Shown: positions 8,256 to 14,011, counted from the stretch's first letter. The stretch is DNA of 14,011 nt from Bacteroidales bacterium (GCA_007132865.1 SLNU01000064.1:1-14011); one strand, 5' to 3'. Translations and numbers: made by a program. Notes: generated from the sequence alone by a model not told the origin.

Positions 8256-8829
8256 TCACTGCTCCATCTGTTCGTTTTGCCTCTCGACGTATTTAGTATA
8301 TGCAGATTCGAGAAATACTTGATTGTGTATCGGTACGTCGCCGTATTCAACAGGCGTCTTCCTGATGTGTGACAGGAATTCGAAGTACGCCTGTCCGTGG
8401 TCACTCTTCGCGAAAGCGTTCAATCCGCTCCTGGTCCACGTCGGAGATTGCTATCTCCTCAAAGATTTCCTGGACATCGTCTGGGGGGATTTGGCCGAAC
8501 GCTTCGGCGTCCATCTCATCGTCCTGACAGTGCTCGCCCAGGACAGCACAGATATCCCTGAACAGCTTGGGCATTTGGCCAACATCCTCGTCGTCATCGA
8601 GGGTCGAAGCTCGCTCGACAATGTCCGTAACTGTCGTGGTTCCGATGGGTCGGAACTGAAAGGTACGTCCATAAATATCGACACTTCGGCTGCGGCTGTC
8701 AAGCTCATGTTCGAGCCATGCACGAGTACCAGCAGACTCCAGCTCCGTCATCTTCTCGACGGTCTTGTGCTTCTGATATCTGTCAGTCGCCCGCTCGATG
8801 AACTCCGTGTTTTGGAATGAGCTGCTCAT
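8256..8829 (-). CDS. Tail assembly chaperone, frameshifted long form (gpGT-like), +1 frameshift
   Basis: The stop of the short form (8401-8403) is followed by an open frame in the +1 phase from 8450 to a TGA at 8256-8258. If the ribosome shifts +1 at TTT-C (8412-8415), residues 1-139 of the short form join 51 new residues that begin AKSDHGQAYFEFLSHIRKTP and end ERQNEQMEQ, giving 190 residues. Between the TAG bounding this frame (8451-8453) and the body of the extension there is no ATG or GTG, only one TTG, so independent translation is unlikely. The extension ends three bases before the tape measure ATG and leaves no unexplained gap. In many phages a frameshifted G-T fusion has its T part contacting the tape measure. 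The shift itself is inferred; the open frame is seen. Confidence 0.65.
8401..8829 (-). CDS. Tail assembly chaperone, short form (gpG-like)
   Basis: This 142-residue acidic protein lies between the tail tube and tape measure genes, where most siphoviruses encode the tail assembly chaperone. It is predicted largely helical, with a central segment RTFQFRPIGTTTVTDIVERA and an Asp/Glu-rich C-terminal half; there are no membrane segments. Proteins of this class bind the tape measure and recruit tube subunits, and are absent from the mature virion. I assign it mainly from position, size and the adjoining +1 open frame, not from a recognised motif. The start is 15 bases after the tube gene stop and has no clear Shine-Dalgarno, so coupling with the upstream gene is likely. 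Confidence 0.65.
   Translation of the reverse strand: MSSSFQNTEFIERATDRYQKHKTVEKMTELESAGTRAWLEHELDSRSRSVDIYGRTFQFRPIGTTTVTDIVERASTLDDDEDVGQMPKLFRDICAVLGEHCQDDEMDAEAFGQIPPDDVQEIFEEIAISDVDQERIERFREE
8412..8415 (-). other. Candidate +1 ribosomal frameshift site (TTT-C)
   Basis: In mRNA sense the codons are CGC TTT CGC GAA GAG TGA. A tRNA-Phe on TTT could slip forward onto TTC with full pairing, moving reading to GCG AAG AGT GAC. It is the best-pairing +1 slip I found in the overlap between the bounding +1-frame stop (8451-8453) and the zero-frame stop (8401-8403). The exact site is not proven. Confidence 0.45.
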
Positions 8830-8844
8830 GTTATGTCGATGTTA

Positions 8845-9396
8845 TTACGGGTTCGGGTCGGCATCGTTAACCGGGTCGTAGTCCAGCCAAATAGCCCCGT
8901 GGATAATCCACTCCCAGCCCATCAACGGCGGGGTAGAAGACATGTCAATCTCGGGGTTCATCGCCTCAACGTTCTCCAGTCGGTGGATAAGCTCGGCGTT
9001 GGCCAGGTCTACGTCCTCGTCCTCCTCATTGAAGTATGCAATCTCGACGAACTCGCCGGTGTCCCTCGAAATTGTACGGGCGTCTGTCCCGAATGTCAGG
9101 CGTCCGTCATCTGTTGTATCGACGATTCCCATCAACGCAGCGGCTTCAAGGTCAACGTCAATTGGCGATGACACTTGCATCGTCGCAGTGTTGTGCGTCC
9201 GGTATCGTCGGGTCCGACGCTGAGAAGCCAGATTCAGCTCCTCCTCTTCCTCTTCAATTGTCAGTTCTAGGTCGTCCTTTGTCAGAAGGCTGACCACTGT
9301 TCGGGTGAAGGCTGTCTCGACATCATCCCATTCCGCATGGATGATAAAGACAAGACTGCCCTCAACCTCAACGTCCTGTGTTTGTTCGTCTACCAT
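8845..9396 (-). CDS. Major tail (tube) protein
   Basis: This 183-residue protein follows the tail terminator and precedes the chaperone and tape measure, the standard place of the tail tube subunit. The sequence alternates beta strands and acidic loops: EGSLVFIIHAEWDDV near the N-terminus, a run of five Glu around residues 48-52, and a strand pair RRYRTHNTATMQVSSPIDVD. It then has GIVDTTDDGRLTFG, EFVEIAYF, and a C-terminal GWEWIIHGAIWLDYDPVND segment. The mix of strands with one short helix fits the tube-protein beta-sandwich fold, but no signature motif is diagnostic. There is no Shine-Dalgarno before the ATG and the preceding gap of 55 bases is the largest between genes here, so it may have its own promoter. 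No separate sheath gene is present. Confidence 0.7.
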   Translation of the reverse strand: MVDEQTQDVEVEGSLVFIIHAEWDDVETAFTRTVVSLLTKDDLELTIEEEEEELNLASQRRTRRYRTHNTATMQVSSPIDVDLEAAALMGIVDTTDDGRLTFGTDARTISRDTGEFVEIAYFNEEDEDVDLANAELIHRLENVEAMNPEIDMSSTPPLMGWEWIIHGAIWLDYDPVNDADPNP

Positions 9397-9433
9397 GATT
9401 TCGTTTCTTGTGTGTTCTGATATGTCCGGTTGC

Positions 9434-9441
9434 TTATAATT
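9434..9441 (-). promoter_or_regulatory. Possible TATA-like promoter element before the tail tube gene
   Basis: The 55-base gap 9397-9451 contains GAATTATAAGC in mRNA sense, an AT-rich box centred about 40 bases before the tube ATG. An archaeal TATA box acts about 26 bases before transcription start, so this would give a short leader of roughly 13 bases. That fits the absence of a Shine-Dalgarno here. This is a weak, pattern-only call. Confidence 0.25.
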
Positions 9442-9451
9442 CTATGCCCTG

Positions 9452-9934
9452 TCAATCACGTCGAACGATATCATATCGCTCTATTGAAGTGAACCTATTC
9501 TTGTTGTCGTCCCATATCGGTTCCTCCGTGAGCCCAGTCTTACCATCGGCACGCCAGGTTCCTGCGTGTCGTGTCAGAACTGCATCAACTTCATCCAACA
9601 CCTCATCTATCCAGCCCTGTCGCAGACTCCGGCCTACTCCCGAACTGAAGTCGACTTCTACCTGTACGGTATACATCTTCTCCTCTATCGCATTGTCACG
9701 GAATGAGGACGATGTTACGAATGAAACCAGGACTAACGCTCCTGGCGGATTGACAGGTGTGTCTTCGTCGTACCATCGTCTCGCGACCCATGCAGGATTT
9801 ATCAAATCCTTTGGGTCTTCATCATCCACAGCTTGTGACAGGAGTTCGAGTAGACGAGAGCTGTTCCGTAGCTCCGCCATCACGGCCTGCTTGAGGGTGA
9901 ACCGACGGCCTACTGCTCTGGGACTCTGACTCAT
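9452..9934 (-). CDS. Tail terminator / tail completion protein
   Basis: This 160-residue protein lies between the HK97-gp10-like gene and the tail tube gene, the usual place of the tail terminator that caps the tube and joins it to the head. Features that fit are the central segment NPPGALVLVSFVTSSSFRDN followed by a strand MYTVQVEVDFSSGVG, then a helix (SLRQGWIDEVLDEVDAVLTR) and C-terminal strands around FTSIERYDIVRRD. This alpha/beta order is usual for terminators. The ATG is three bases after the upstream TAA, with a GAGGGG stretch about 13 bases away. Other small joining proteins could look similar. Confidence 0.6.
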   Translation of the reverse strand: MSQSPRAVGRRFTLKQAVMAELRNSSRLLELLSQAVDDEDPKDLINPAWVARRWYDEDTPVNPPGALVLVSFVTSSSFRDNAIEEKMYTVQVEVDFSSGVGRSLRQGWIDEVLDEVDAVLTRHAGTWRADGKTGLTEEPIWDDNKNRFTSIERYDIVRRD

Positions 9935-9937
9935 CAG

Positions 9938-10294
9938 TTACTTGATACCCCTCAGGGCTGCTTGTATTTCACGCCTCATTACGTCCTTATTCCCCTCGAC
10001 GGCAGGCCTGAGGTAGGGCTGCGACACTTCGACGAATATGGAGTAGTGTACGTCGTTACCTACCATAATCCTGACAACCATGTCACCGGGCTCATCGACT
10101 TGATAGTCAATGTCAGCCCGAAGTCTCCCGGTATCGACCGGGACTATCTGCTTTGCGTCACTTGTTATGGATATACCAATGACCTCGCCAGCTTCTCCGA
10201 GAGTCCTGTCTACCGTCTGTTGAATCTCGTCGAGGCGACGTATCATATTCGCGACACTGTGGCGATTGTCCCATTCGAATCGTGGTTGTACCAT
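9938..10294 (-). CDS. HK97 gp10-like head-tail joining protein
   Basis: The protein has 118 residues from the chosen start. It carries the clear signature of the HK97-gp10-like family: AKQIVPVDTGRLRADIDY at residues 47-64, then a strand VRIMVGNDVHYSIFVE and QPYLRPAVE near the C-terminus, followed by a helix. Members sit between head closure and tail terminator genes and act in head-tail joining or tail completion. I chose the ATG at 10294 because GAGGTG lies seven bases upstream and the preceding gene ends four bases earlier. The frame can be read further upstream (to 10387), but that part overlaps the previous gene and lacks support. Family assignment is firm, the exact role less so. Confidence 0.85.
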   Translation of the reverse strand: MVQPRFEWDNRHSVANMIRRLDEIQQTVDRTLGEAGEVIGISITSDAKQIVPVDTGRLRADIDYQVDEPGDMVVRIMVGNDVHYSIFVEVSQPYLRPAVEGNKDVMRREIQAALRGIK

Positions 10295-10298
10295 AGTG

Positions 10299-10661
10299 TC
10301 ACACCTCATCGACTCGTAGCCGAGTCTTGATAGGTTTAGAACCCCGACCGTATATCTCTCGGATGCTTGTGATTTCCATCCCGTCAAACGGACGGTGTCC
10401 TTCGTTGATTGGTTCCAACGATACGATATCGCCCTCTCGGACTACCTCTGACAGGTCTCCGTTAGCTGTGATGTTAGGGCCCATCATGACCATCTCGCCG
10501 CCCTCTGTGCGGACCAGGCCACCAGTTGCCCAAAACCTGACAGCTTTGTCTTGGACCAACAGCTCGTCGGTGGTATCCGTCGGGTCCTCGGTGTAAGAGT
10601 CCGACCCTGGCGGGGGTCGGTGTACTGTCATCCGATGGGTAGGTTTAACCCTCCGCCCCAT
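10299..10661 (-). CDS. Putative head closure (stopper) protein
   Basis: I chose the ATG at 10661 (120 residues) because GGAGG (10671-10675) lies nine bases upstream; it overlaps the previous gene by 17 bases. An alternative ATG at 10631 (110 residues) begins MTVHRPPPGSDSYTED and has no well-placed Shine-Dalgarno. After the Pro-rich N-terminus come beta strands: LVQDKAVRFWATGG, EMVMMGPNIT, REGDIVSLEP and a final strand ending KTRLRVDEV. A small all-beta protein between a connector and an HK97-gp10-like protein fits the head closure or stopper role, which seals the portal-connector complex. No specific family motif was recognised, so the role is inferred from order and fold style. Confidence 0.5.
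   Translation of the reverse strand: MGRRVKPTHRMTVHRPPPGSDSYTEDPTDTTDELLVQDKAVRFWATGGLVRTEGGEMVMMGPNITANGDLSEVVREGDIVSLEPINEGHRPFDGMEITSIREIYGRGSKPIKTRLRVDEV
10302..10307 (-). promoter_or_regulatory. Shine-Dalgarno GAGGTG deciding the gp10-like start
   Basis: GAGGTG lies seven bases before the ATG at 10294, inside the last codons of the head-closure-like gene. It matches the 3' end of archaeal 16S rRNA and argues against the longer upstream start. Confidence 0.7.
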
Positions 10662-10914
10662 CGTCCGAGTCCTCCGGTTCTTCCTCGTCATCCGAGGTGT
10701 CGTGGTATCGACAGCTACCGTATGGCTCGGCACACAGTCCACCGTCCTGTTTAACGGTGCTGCAGGCCCTCTCAACGTGTTCTGTCTGCTCCATAAGGTG
10801 TTCTGCGTGGACAACCGGACAACGCTTCCAGACGTGCTTCCCGAGGCTGACAGTACCATCACGGTATCGGGTTGGCCCATCCTCCGTGATACGTATCAGA
10901 ACCTCGTCACTCAT
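10645..10914 (-). CDS. Small Cys/His-rich protein, possible zinc-binding
   Basis: This 89-residue protein of unknown function sits in the head-tail joining cluster. The N-terminal 25 residues look like a beta hairpin (MSDEVLIRITEDGPTRYRDG). The middle carries Cys32, His36, His39, His46, Cys51, Cys61, Cys68 and His71, enough ligands for one or two metal sites. The C-terminus is a strongly acidic tail (DDEEEPEDSDD). The ATG overlaps the end of the upstream gene by 8 bases, with GAGGTGA three bases before it, and its own 3' end overlaps the next gene. Metal binding is inferred from residue spacing only. Confidence 0.65.
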   Translation of the reverse strand: MSDEVLIRITEDGPTRYRDGTVSLGKHVWKRCPVVHAEHLMEQTEHVERACSTVKQDGGLCAEPYGSCRYHDTSDDEEEPEDSDDGAEG

Positions 10915-11107
10915 GCTTCACCTCTACGGTAATTTTAACAAGGTCCGATGCTGGGATTTCGTGGTACGTCGTACCCATTGGACCCTCTGACTCAACGGTC
11001 ACGGATACCTCATCCAGCTCCTGTATAGCAGTTGCCAGATTATCCATGGCCTCCACTACCTCTTCGGTGTGGAACTCAACTTCTTGTGTAAGCTCTCTGA
11101 TACTCAT
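10907..11107 (-). CDS. Small hypothetical protein with helical N-terminus
   Basis: The 66-residue protein begins MSIRELTQEVEFHTEEVV, an amphipathic helix that continues to about residue 32. A short beta-rich part follows (VSVTVESEGPMGTTYHEIP) and it ends VKITVEVKHE. I chose the ATG at 11107 because it overlaps the upstream stop as ATGA, typical of coupled translation. A GTG at 11125 would add six residues but overlaps more of the neighbour. No family is recognised. Its place between the connector and the Cys/His-rich gene suggests a minor role in head-tail assembly, or none. Confidence 0.6.
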   Translation of the reverse strand: MSIRELTQEVEFHTEEVVEAMDNLATAIQELDEVSVTVESEGPMGTTYHEIPASDLVKITVEVKHE

Positions 11108-11535
11108 TCTGTTAGTGTCACCCACCAGAAGTCACCGCTCGTCTCGGGGTCCGCTATGTCTCGAAGTCTCCCCGTCTTGTCAAGTTCCATCGCCCTCTGT
11201 CCGAGGGTTGTACCGTAGAGGCCTTGTCCATACTGACCTGAGTAAGTGTTCTGAGAATTGTCAGATAACATTTCACTCGTCAGTTGACGCACCTCTTCAA
11301 TGTTGCTTGACGCGATGGCGTGACCTGCAAGATGAGCCTCAATCATACGTAGTCGGTGATTCGACATGTTGTGATTGACGGACTCAATCTCCTCTTCTAT
11401 CAGAAGAGTGGCATAGTTGTCGATGAACCACTGGACTTGAGGCTCAGTAAGACCCCGCCAGTCAGTGTCCTCGTAGACACCTTCAGCTATCAACAGATTT
11501 CTGATATCATCTGCTGATGCTTTCTGGCGTGGCAT
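11104..11535 (-). CDS. Head-tail connector protein (DUF4054-like)
   Basis: The 143-residue protein is mostly helical: residues 6-50 form helices (ASADDIRNLLIAEG, PQVQWFIDNYATLLIEEEI). Residues 60-90 form a helix with RMIEAHLAGHAIAS, and the C-terminal part has a loop rich in Gly/Tyr (YSGQYGQGLYGTTLGQRAME) followed by LDKTGRL. The combination of a helical bundle, an AHL-type segment and a 'YG...G..A..LD.tG.L' ending resembles DUF4054 head-tail connectors (adaptor type) that bind below the portal. The ATG is four bases after the upstream TAG, with GAGGAG within the upstream gene's last codons. Its position after the capsid gene supports the role. Confidence 0.65.
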   Translation of the reverse strand: MPRQKASADDIRNLLIAEGVYEDTDWRGLTEPQVQWFIDNYATLLIEEEIESVNHNMSNHRLRMIEAHLAGHAIASSNIEEVRQLTSEMLSDNSQNTYSGQYGQGLYGTTLGQRAMELDKTGRLRDIADPETSGDFWWVTLTE

Positions 11536-11538
11536 TTA

Positions 11539-11874
11539 CTACTCCTCTGATGTGTCCGAGTCGTCGCTAATCTCTTCCCGTCTGTCATTGATGGCGGTTA
11601 TGACAGATTCACGGACGCCTGGCGCCCTCTCGTGTTCCAGTTCCTCCAACTCATCGAGGATATCGTCGTGTTCTCCTTCGGAGACTTCCCGCTTAATCTT
11701 CGACCACTTCTCTCGACTGAGTTGTCGGGCTCCAGATACTTCTCGCCAGCCGCCATGTGCCAGATACTCGTCAACAGCATCCTCGGGAACCTCGAACTCG
11801 CCGGGTCCCACGATGTCAACCTGTCGACTCCTATCGACGAACCGCATTTCTCGGGTGTATTCCAGGAGTGCCAT
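11539..11874 (-). CDS. Small acidic protein downstream of the major capsid gene
   Basis: The 111-residue protein has an N-terminal beta-type segment, residues 1-45, with FVDRSRQVDIVGPGEFEVP and DEYLAHGGWREV. This resembles short domains found in phage proteins encoded after the capsid gene. Residues about 70-100 (ILDELEELEHERAPGVRES, then VITAINDRRE) look like a helix-turn-helix pair of the HeH/LEM or Rho-N type. The last residues are an acidic tail. It starts 21 bases after the capsid stop, with AGGT ten bases before the ATG. Its function is unknown; a head-completion or accessory role is inferred only from position. Confidence 0.6.
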   Translation of the reverse strand: MALLEYTREMRFVDRSRQVDIVGPGEFEVPEDAVDEYLAHGGWREVSGARQLSREKWSKIKREVSEGEHDDILDELEELEHERAPGVRESVITAINDRREEISDDSDTSEE

Positions 11875-11895
11875 GTGTTTGATACCTATTGGATA

Positions 11896-13017
11896 TCAGA
11901 CACCGTTCAGCACAGCCCAGTTGTCACCACGCTGAATCTTAAAGCCGATTTCCTGTCCGGCCTTGAAGTTCGGCGTGATGGGGTCGTGGTCGTTCCACGT
12001 CTGGGTGAAGAATCCGTTGGCGTCGTCCACCGAAATCTCTCCCGGGTCGGGCGCGTTGTCTGCCCGCTCCAGGAGTCTCTCACTGAACCACGGGATGTAC
12101 GCCGAAGCGGCGCCAGGTCGGCCAATTACGACGTTACGGATTACGCTGGACGTAGCAGGGTCGAAGGGTTCGAGGATGTTATCCTGAACCGCCTCATCTG
12201 CGTCATCGACGACATTTCCGTCGGCATCGAGGTATCTACCTTCCGCATTGGTTCGCGGGACGTAGACCAGAACCTCCTTGATTTCACCGATTTCCTCGTC
12301 AACGAGACGCTGGATGTCACCAGTAGTGACAGACTTGAGCTGCACACCCTGGAGACGCTGCTCCATGTCATCCGACCGCTTCGCGTCGCGAAGGACGGAC
12401 GGCGGAGCATAGACGTTCGGTTCGGCCTCTCCGAAGAAGACGCCGTTATTTCGGACTTCGTACGCAGCATCAAGCAGGTCCTGATACGGTGTGGAATTCG
12501 TAGAGTCACTCCAAGCTGTCAGCGAATCGAAGACGTGGTCAGTGGGAATGTCCTCGTGGGGACTGTCACCGAACTGACCAATGAGCCCATCGACGTACTC
12601 GTCGCCCCGCCACGTAATCTGCTCACGTGTCAGGAAGATTTCAGTCCGAAGAACCGCCGCGGCTCTCATGTAAAGACTGAAAGGTGTCTGACTGAACTCA
12701 GTTTCCGCGCCCTTGTCGGGGCGGTACTTCTTCTTGTATGCCTGGACAGTGACCTCGTCCCGCTCTGGCATGTCGAGCGAACCGACTGGCGACTCGGCGG
12801 AGTAGGAGACACCCTTCAGAGGGCTCCTGACACCGTCCATGACGTACCACTCCTGTTCGGGGTGGTCTAAGTCGACCAGCGGAAACTCTGTCAGAGCGCT
12901 GGCATAGCGGTTGTCTGTGTCGACCTCGATGCGTTCCATCTGGTCGACAAATTCGATAATCTCATTGCGAAGAACATCCGGGCGGAGTTCTCGCGCGTTT
13001 CTTTGTGTGGGTGGCAT
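11896..13017 (-). CDS. Major capsid protein (HK97-type fold expected)
   Basis: At 373 residues with an excellent Shine-Dalgarno, this gene lies between a decoration-like gene and the connector genes, where tailed viruses encode the major capsid protein. The N-terminus is helical (RPDVLRNEIIEFVDQMERI), followed by strands around VKGV-type segments (PLKGVSYSAESPVGSLD, DEVTVQAYKKKYRPDKGAE) that could form the E-loop region. A long helix follows (LYMRAAAVLRTEIFLTRE), then a peripheral alpha/beta part (NGVFFGEAEPNVYAPPSVLR, EIKEVLVYVPRTNAEGRY). It ends with a strand-rich domain (SSVIRNVVIGRPGAASAYIP) and GFKIQRGDNWAVLNG. This arrangement matches halovirus HK97-fold capsid proteins in style. The call rests on position, length and secondary structure, not on a computed match. 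Confidence 0.78.
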   Translation of the reverse strand: MPPTQRNARELRPDVLRNEIIEFVDQMERIEVDTDNRYASALTEFPLVDLDHPEQEWYVMDGVRSPLKGVSYSAESPVGSLDMPERDEVTVQAYKKKYRPDKGAETEFSQTPFSLYMRAAAVLRTEIFLTREQITWRGDEYVDGLIGQFGDSPHEDIPTDHVFDSLTAWSDSTNSTPYQDLLDAAYEVRNNGVFFGEAEPNVYAPPSVLRDAKRSDDMEQRLQGVQLKSVTTGDIQRLVDEEIGEIKEVLVYVPRTNAEGRYLDADGNVVDDADEAVQDNILEPFDPATSSVIRNVVIGRPGAASAYIPWFSERLLERADNAPDPGEISVDDANGFFTQTWNDHDPITPNFKAGQEIGFKIQRGDNWAVLNGV

Positions 13018-13024
13018 GTTTTAT

Positions 13025-13031
13025 ATCACCT
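13025..13031 (-). promoter_or_regulatory. Strong Shine-Dalgarno AGGTGAT before the capsid gene
   Basis: AGGTGAT is a seven-base match to the archaeal anti-Shine-Dalgarno and lies seven bases before the capsid ATG at 13017. It is among the best ribosome sites in the window, in keeping with the most abundant virion protein. Confidence 0.75.
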
Positions 13032-13034
13032 AAC

Positions 13035-13490
13035 TTATGCTGTTCTCACGACAGCTACTTTCCCGTCAGTGCCAAGTTCATTGGAACCTGTCTTAAAGAC
13101 GCGACCAATGATATCATTGGGTTCGTGAGGAGTTACGTCGTAGGCAACGACACCATCAGCCCCGTAGACTGCAAGGTCTCCGGGCGATAGGGTAGCGTCG
13201 TCAGACGGCAGCCACTCGACGTAGTGTGTTACTCGGACGTTGACAAGACCGAGCGAATCTCCAGGGCTCAGTCCGGCAATGTCCTCATCGTCGACATCCG
13301 GGGGAAGGTCCACCAGACTACCGACGAAATCCCCGGCGGCTGAAACGTTTTCAGCTTCCGGGTGGGCCGAATCTTCGCTCCCGTTGAGGGCAACCCCGTC
13401 TCCGCGCTCTGGCACTTCACCAGCAGCGTCTGCGACGAGATTGACAGTAACCTCAGTACCGGGTGTGTAAAGGTTCAGGTCTCCAGACAT
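13035..13490 (-). CDS. Capsid decoration / cement-like protein
   Basis: The 151-residue protein lies just before the major capsid gene. It is Gly- and Asp-rich with repeated short strands: NLYTPGTEVTVNL, GDFVGSLVDLPPDVD, LSPGDSLGLVNVRVTHYVEW, LSPGDLAVYGADGVVAYDV, NDIIGRVFKTGSNE and a final GKVAVVRTA. A 'gd.v.....G.v........iG.v......g.v.v' pattern is typical of small beta-barrel cement proteins (for example DUF2190-like) that bind the capsid surface. GAGGTGA lies six bases before the ATG, inside the end of the upstream gene. There is no signal peptide or membrane segment. The assignment rests on fold style and position. Confidence 0.6.
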   Translation of the reverse strand: MSGDLNLYTPGTEVTVNLVADAAGEVPERGDGVALNGSEDSAHPEAENVSAAGDFVGSLVDLPPDVDDEDIAGLSPGDSLGLVNVRVTHYVEWLPSDDATLSPGDLAVYGADGVVAYDVTPHEPNDIIGRVFKTGSNELGTDGKVAVVRTA

Positions 13491-13492
13491 GT

Positions 13493-14011
13493 TTATTCAC
13501 CTCGACGGGCGGCGCCAACCTTCTGGCGAAGGTGCGTCCCGCTCTGTGCTTCTGCTACGTTAACCCCGTAGGCTTCCTGGAGGTACTCAGCGGGCGCCAG
13601 CCCCGTCCTCTCAGCAGCCTGAAGGTCTCGGGCGGTAAGGGCCTCGTAGGCCATATCGTCCATTTCCTCGGGGGTAACTGTCGGAGTATCGTCAACCTGT
13701 CCATCGCCTCGTGGCTGGACGTTCTGGGCGAGTTGCTCCTTAACCTTCTCAGTGTACGACTTATCGTCCGAATCGTCGTCCGAAGCTGCAAGAAGGTCGA
13801 CAAGTTCCGGGAGTGTGTACTTCTCCGCAACTGTCTCGGCAGTGAGAAGTTCGGAATCGGCGGCGACGATTTCAGCCATCATCTCCTCCATCGGCTCGAC
13901 GAAGCCCTGAAGCTCCTCGATTTCCGACTCCTTATCCTCAACAGCCTGAGAATACTCTTCGAGCTGTTCCTCTTTGCCCGAAATATCCGACTCAAGGTCC
14001 TCAATCTTTTC
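13493..14011 (-). CDS. Scaffold or protease-scaffold fusion protein, C-terminal part (5' end outside window)
   Basis: The frame is open from the right edge to a TAA at 13493-13495, so only the last 172 residues are seen. An ATG at 13891 lies inside the frame, but the reading continues upstream as an acidic coiled coil (EKIEDLESDISGKEEQLEEY), so I treat the gene as partial. After the coiled coil come YTLPELVDLLAASDDDSDD and a Pro/Asp linker. The C-terminal helical end has LTARDLQAAERTGLAPAEYL and QEAYGVNVAEA. A long acidic coiled coil just before decoration and capsid genes fits an internal scaffold, perhaps the C-terminal half of a capsid maturation protease. The protease domain, if any, is outside the window. 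Confidence 0.55.
   Translation of the reverse strand, partial: EKIEDLESDISGKEEQLEEYSQAVEDKESEIEELQGFVEPMEEMMAEIVAADSELLTAETVAEKYTLPELVDLLAASDDDSDDKSYTEKVKEQLAQNVQPRGDGQVDDTPTVTPEEMDDMAYEALTARDLQAAERTGLAPAEYLQEAYGVNVAEAQSGTHLRQKVGAARRGE
13497..13503 (-). promoter_or_regulatory. Shine-Dalgarno GAGGTGA before the decoration gene
   Basis: GAGGTGA lies six bases before the ATG at 13490 and overlaps the last sense codons of the upstream scaffold-like gene, so the two genes are probably translated in a coupled way. Confidence 0.7.

Noticed and set aside
8253..8400. The 148 bases after the chaperone stop as an untranslated regulatory gap
   Set aside because: The stretch is open in the +1 frame with protein-like codons and ends just before the tape measure ATG, so coding by frameshift is the better explanation.
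8478..8492. Run of six C (ATC CCC CCA in mRNA sense) as a slip site in the chaperone gene
   Set aside because: A +1 shift there meets a TAG at 8451-8453 and a -1 shift meets a TGA soon after, so it cannot give the long form.
9938..10387. 149-residue version of the gp10-like gene
   Set aside because: The extra part overlaps the head-closure-like gene; GAGGTG seven bases before 10294 fixes the shorter start.
10299..10880. 193-residue version of the head-closure-like gene
   Set aside because: The extra N-terminal part lies entirely over the Cys/His-rich gene in another frame. A GGAGG well placed before the ATG at 10661 supports the shorter protein.
11632..12870. 412-codon plus-strand open frame opposite the capsid gene
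   Set aside because: It covers the capsid and next gene in antisense, has no Shine-Dalgarno or operon partner, and the minus-strand proteins fit their positions well. Its openness follows from codon bias on the other strand.
1..14011. tRNA genes, CRISPR arrays, insertion sequences, integrase or attachment sites
   Set aside because: I saw no cloverleaf-like segments, spaced identical repeats, transposase motifs or terminal inverted repeats. The only regular repeats are inside the tape measure gene.

Overview
The window looks like the morphogenesis region of a tailed, double-stranded DNA virus of a haloarchaeon. Almost every base codes on the minus strand. The predicted proteins are strongly acidic (Asp/Glu-rich runs), as expected for salt-in halophiles. 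Several start codons follow archaeal Shine-Dalgarno sequences such as AGGTGAT and GAGGTGA. The tetramer GATC seems to be missing from all 14 kb, a bias reported for haloviruses of the HF1/HF2 type. GC content is about 50-55 % by eye, low for many haloarchaea. No sheath gene is visible between the tail terminator and the tape measure, so a non-contractile (siphovirus-type) tail is the most economical reading.

Transcription runs right to left. Head module (14011 down to about 11540): the C-terminal part of a coiled-coil scaffold or protease-scaffold protein, a small decoration/cement-like protein, the HK97-type major capsid protein, and a small acidic protein. Head-tail joining module (about 11535 to 9452): a DUF4054-like connector, a 66-residue helical protein, a Cys/His-rich 89-residue protein, a head-closure-like protein, an HK97-gp10-like protein and a tail terminator. 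Tail module (9396 to 4887): a tail tube protein, a tail assembly chaperone and the tape measure protein. Adsorption module (4887 to 1): a beta-helix plus jelly-roll spike, a seven-bladed beta-propeller protein, and a partial hub-like protein that runs off the left edge. Neighbouring genes overlap or are a few bases apart, so translation is probably coupled along one or a few long transcripts. No gene-free stretch exceeds 60 bases.

Three features stand out. First, the chaperone gene is followed by a 51-codon open frame in the +1 phase. It has no ATG or GTG start and fills the gap up to the tape measure gene, which points to a programmed +1 frameshift making a gpG/gpGT-like pair. Second, a WD40-like seven-bladed propeller sits in the tail adhesin region. 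Third, a jelly-roll (LamG-like) domain seems to be split across the stop/start boundary of the spike and propeller genes, again with a +1 relation between the frames. The tape measure protein also carries twelve tandem 22-residue helical repeats.
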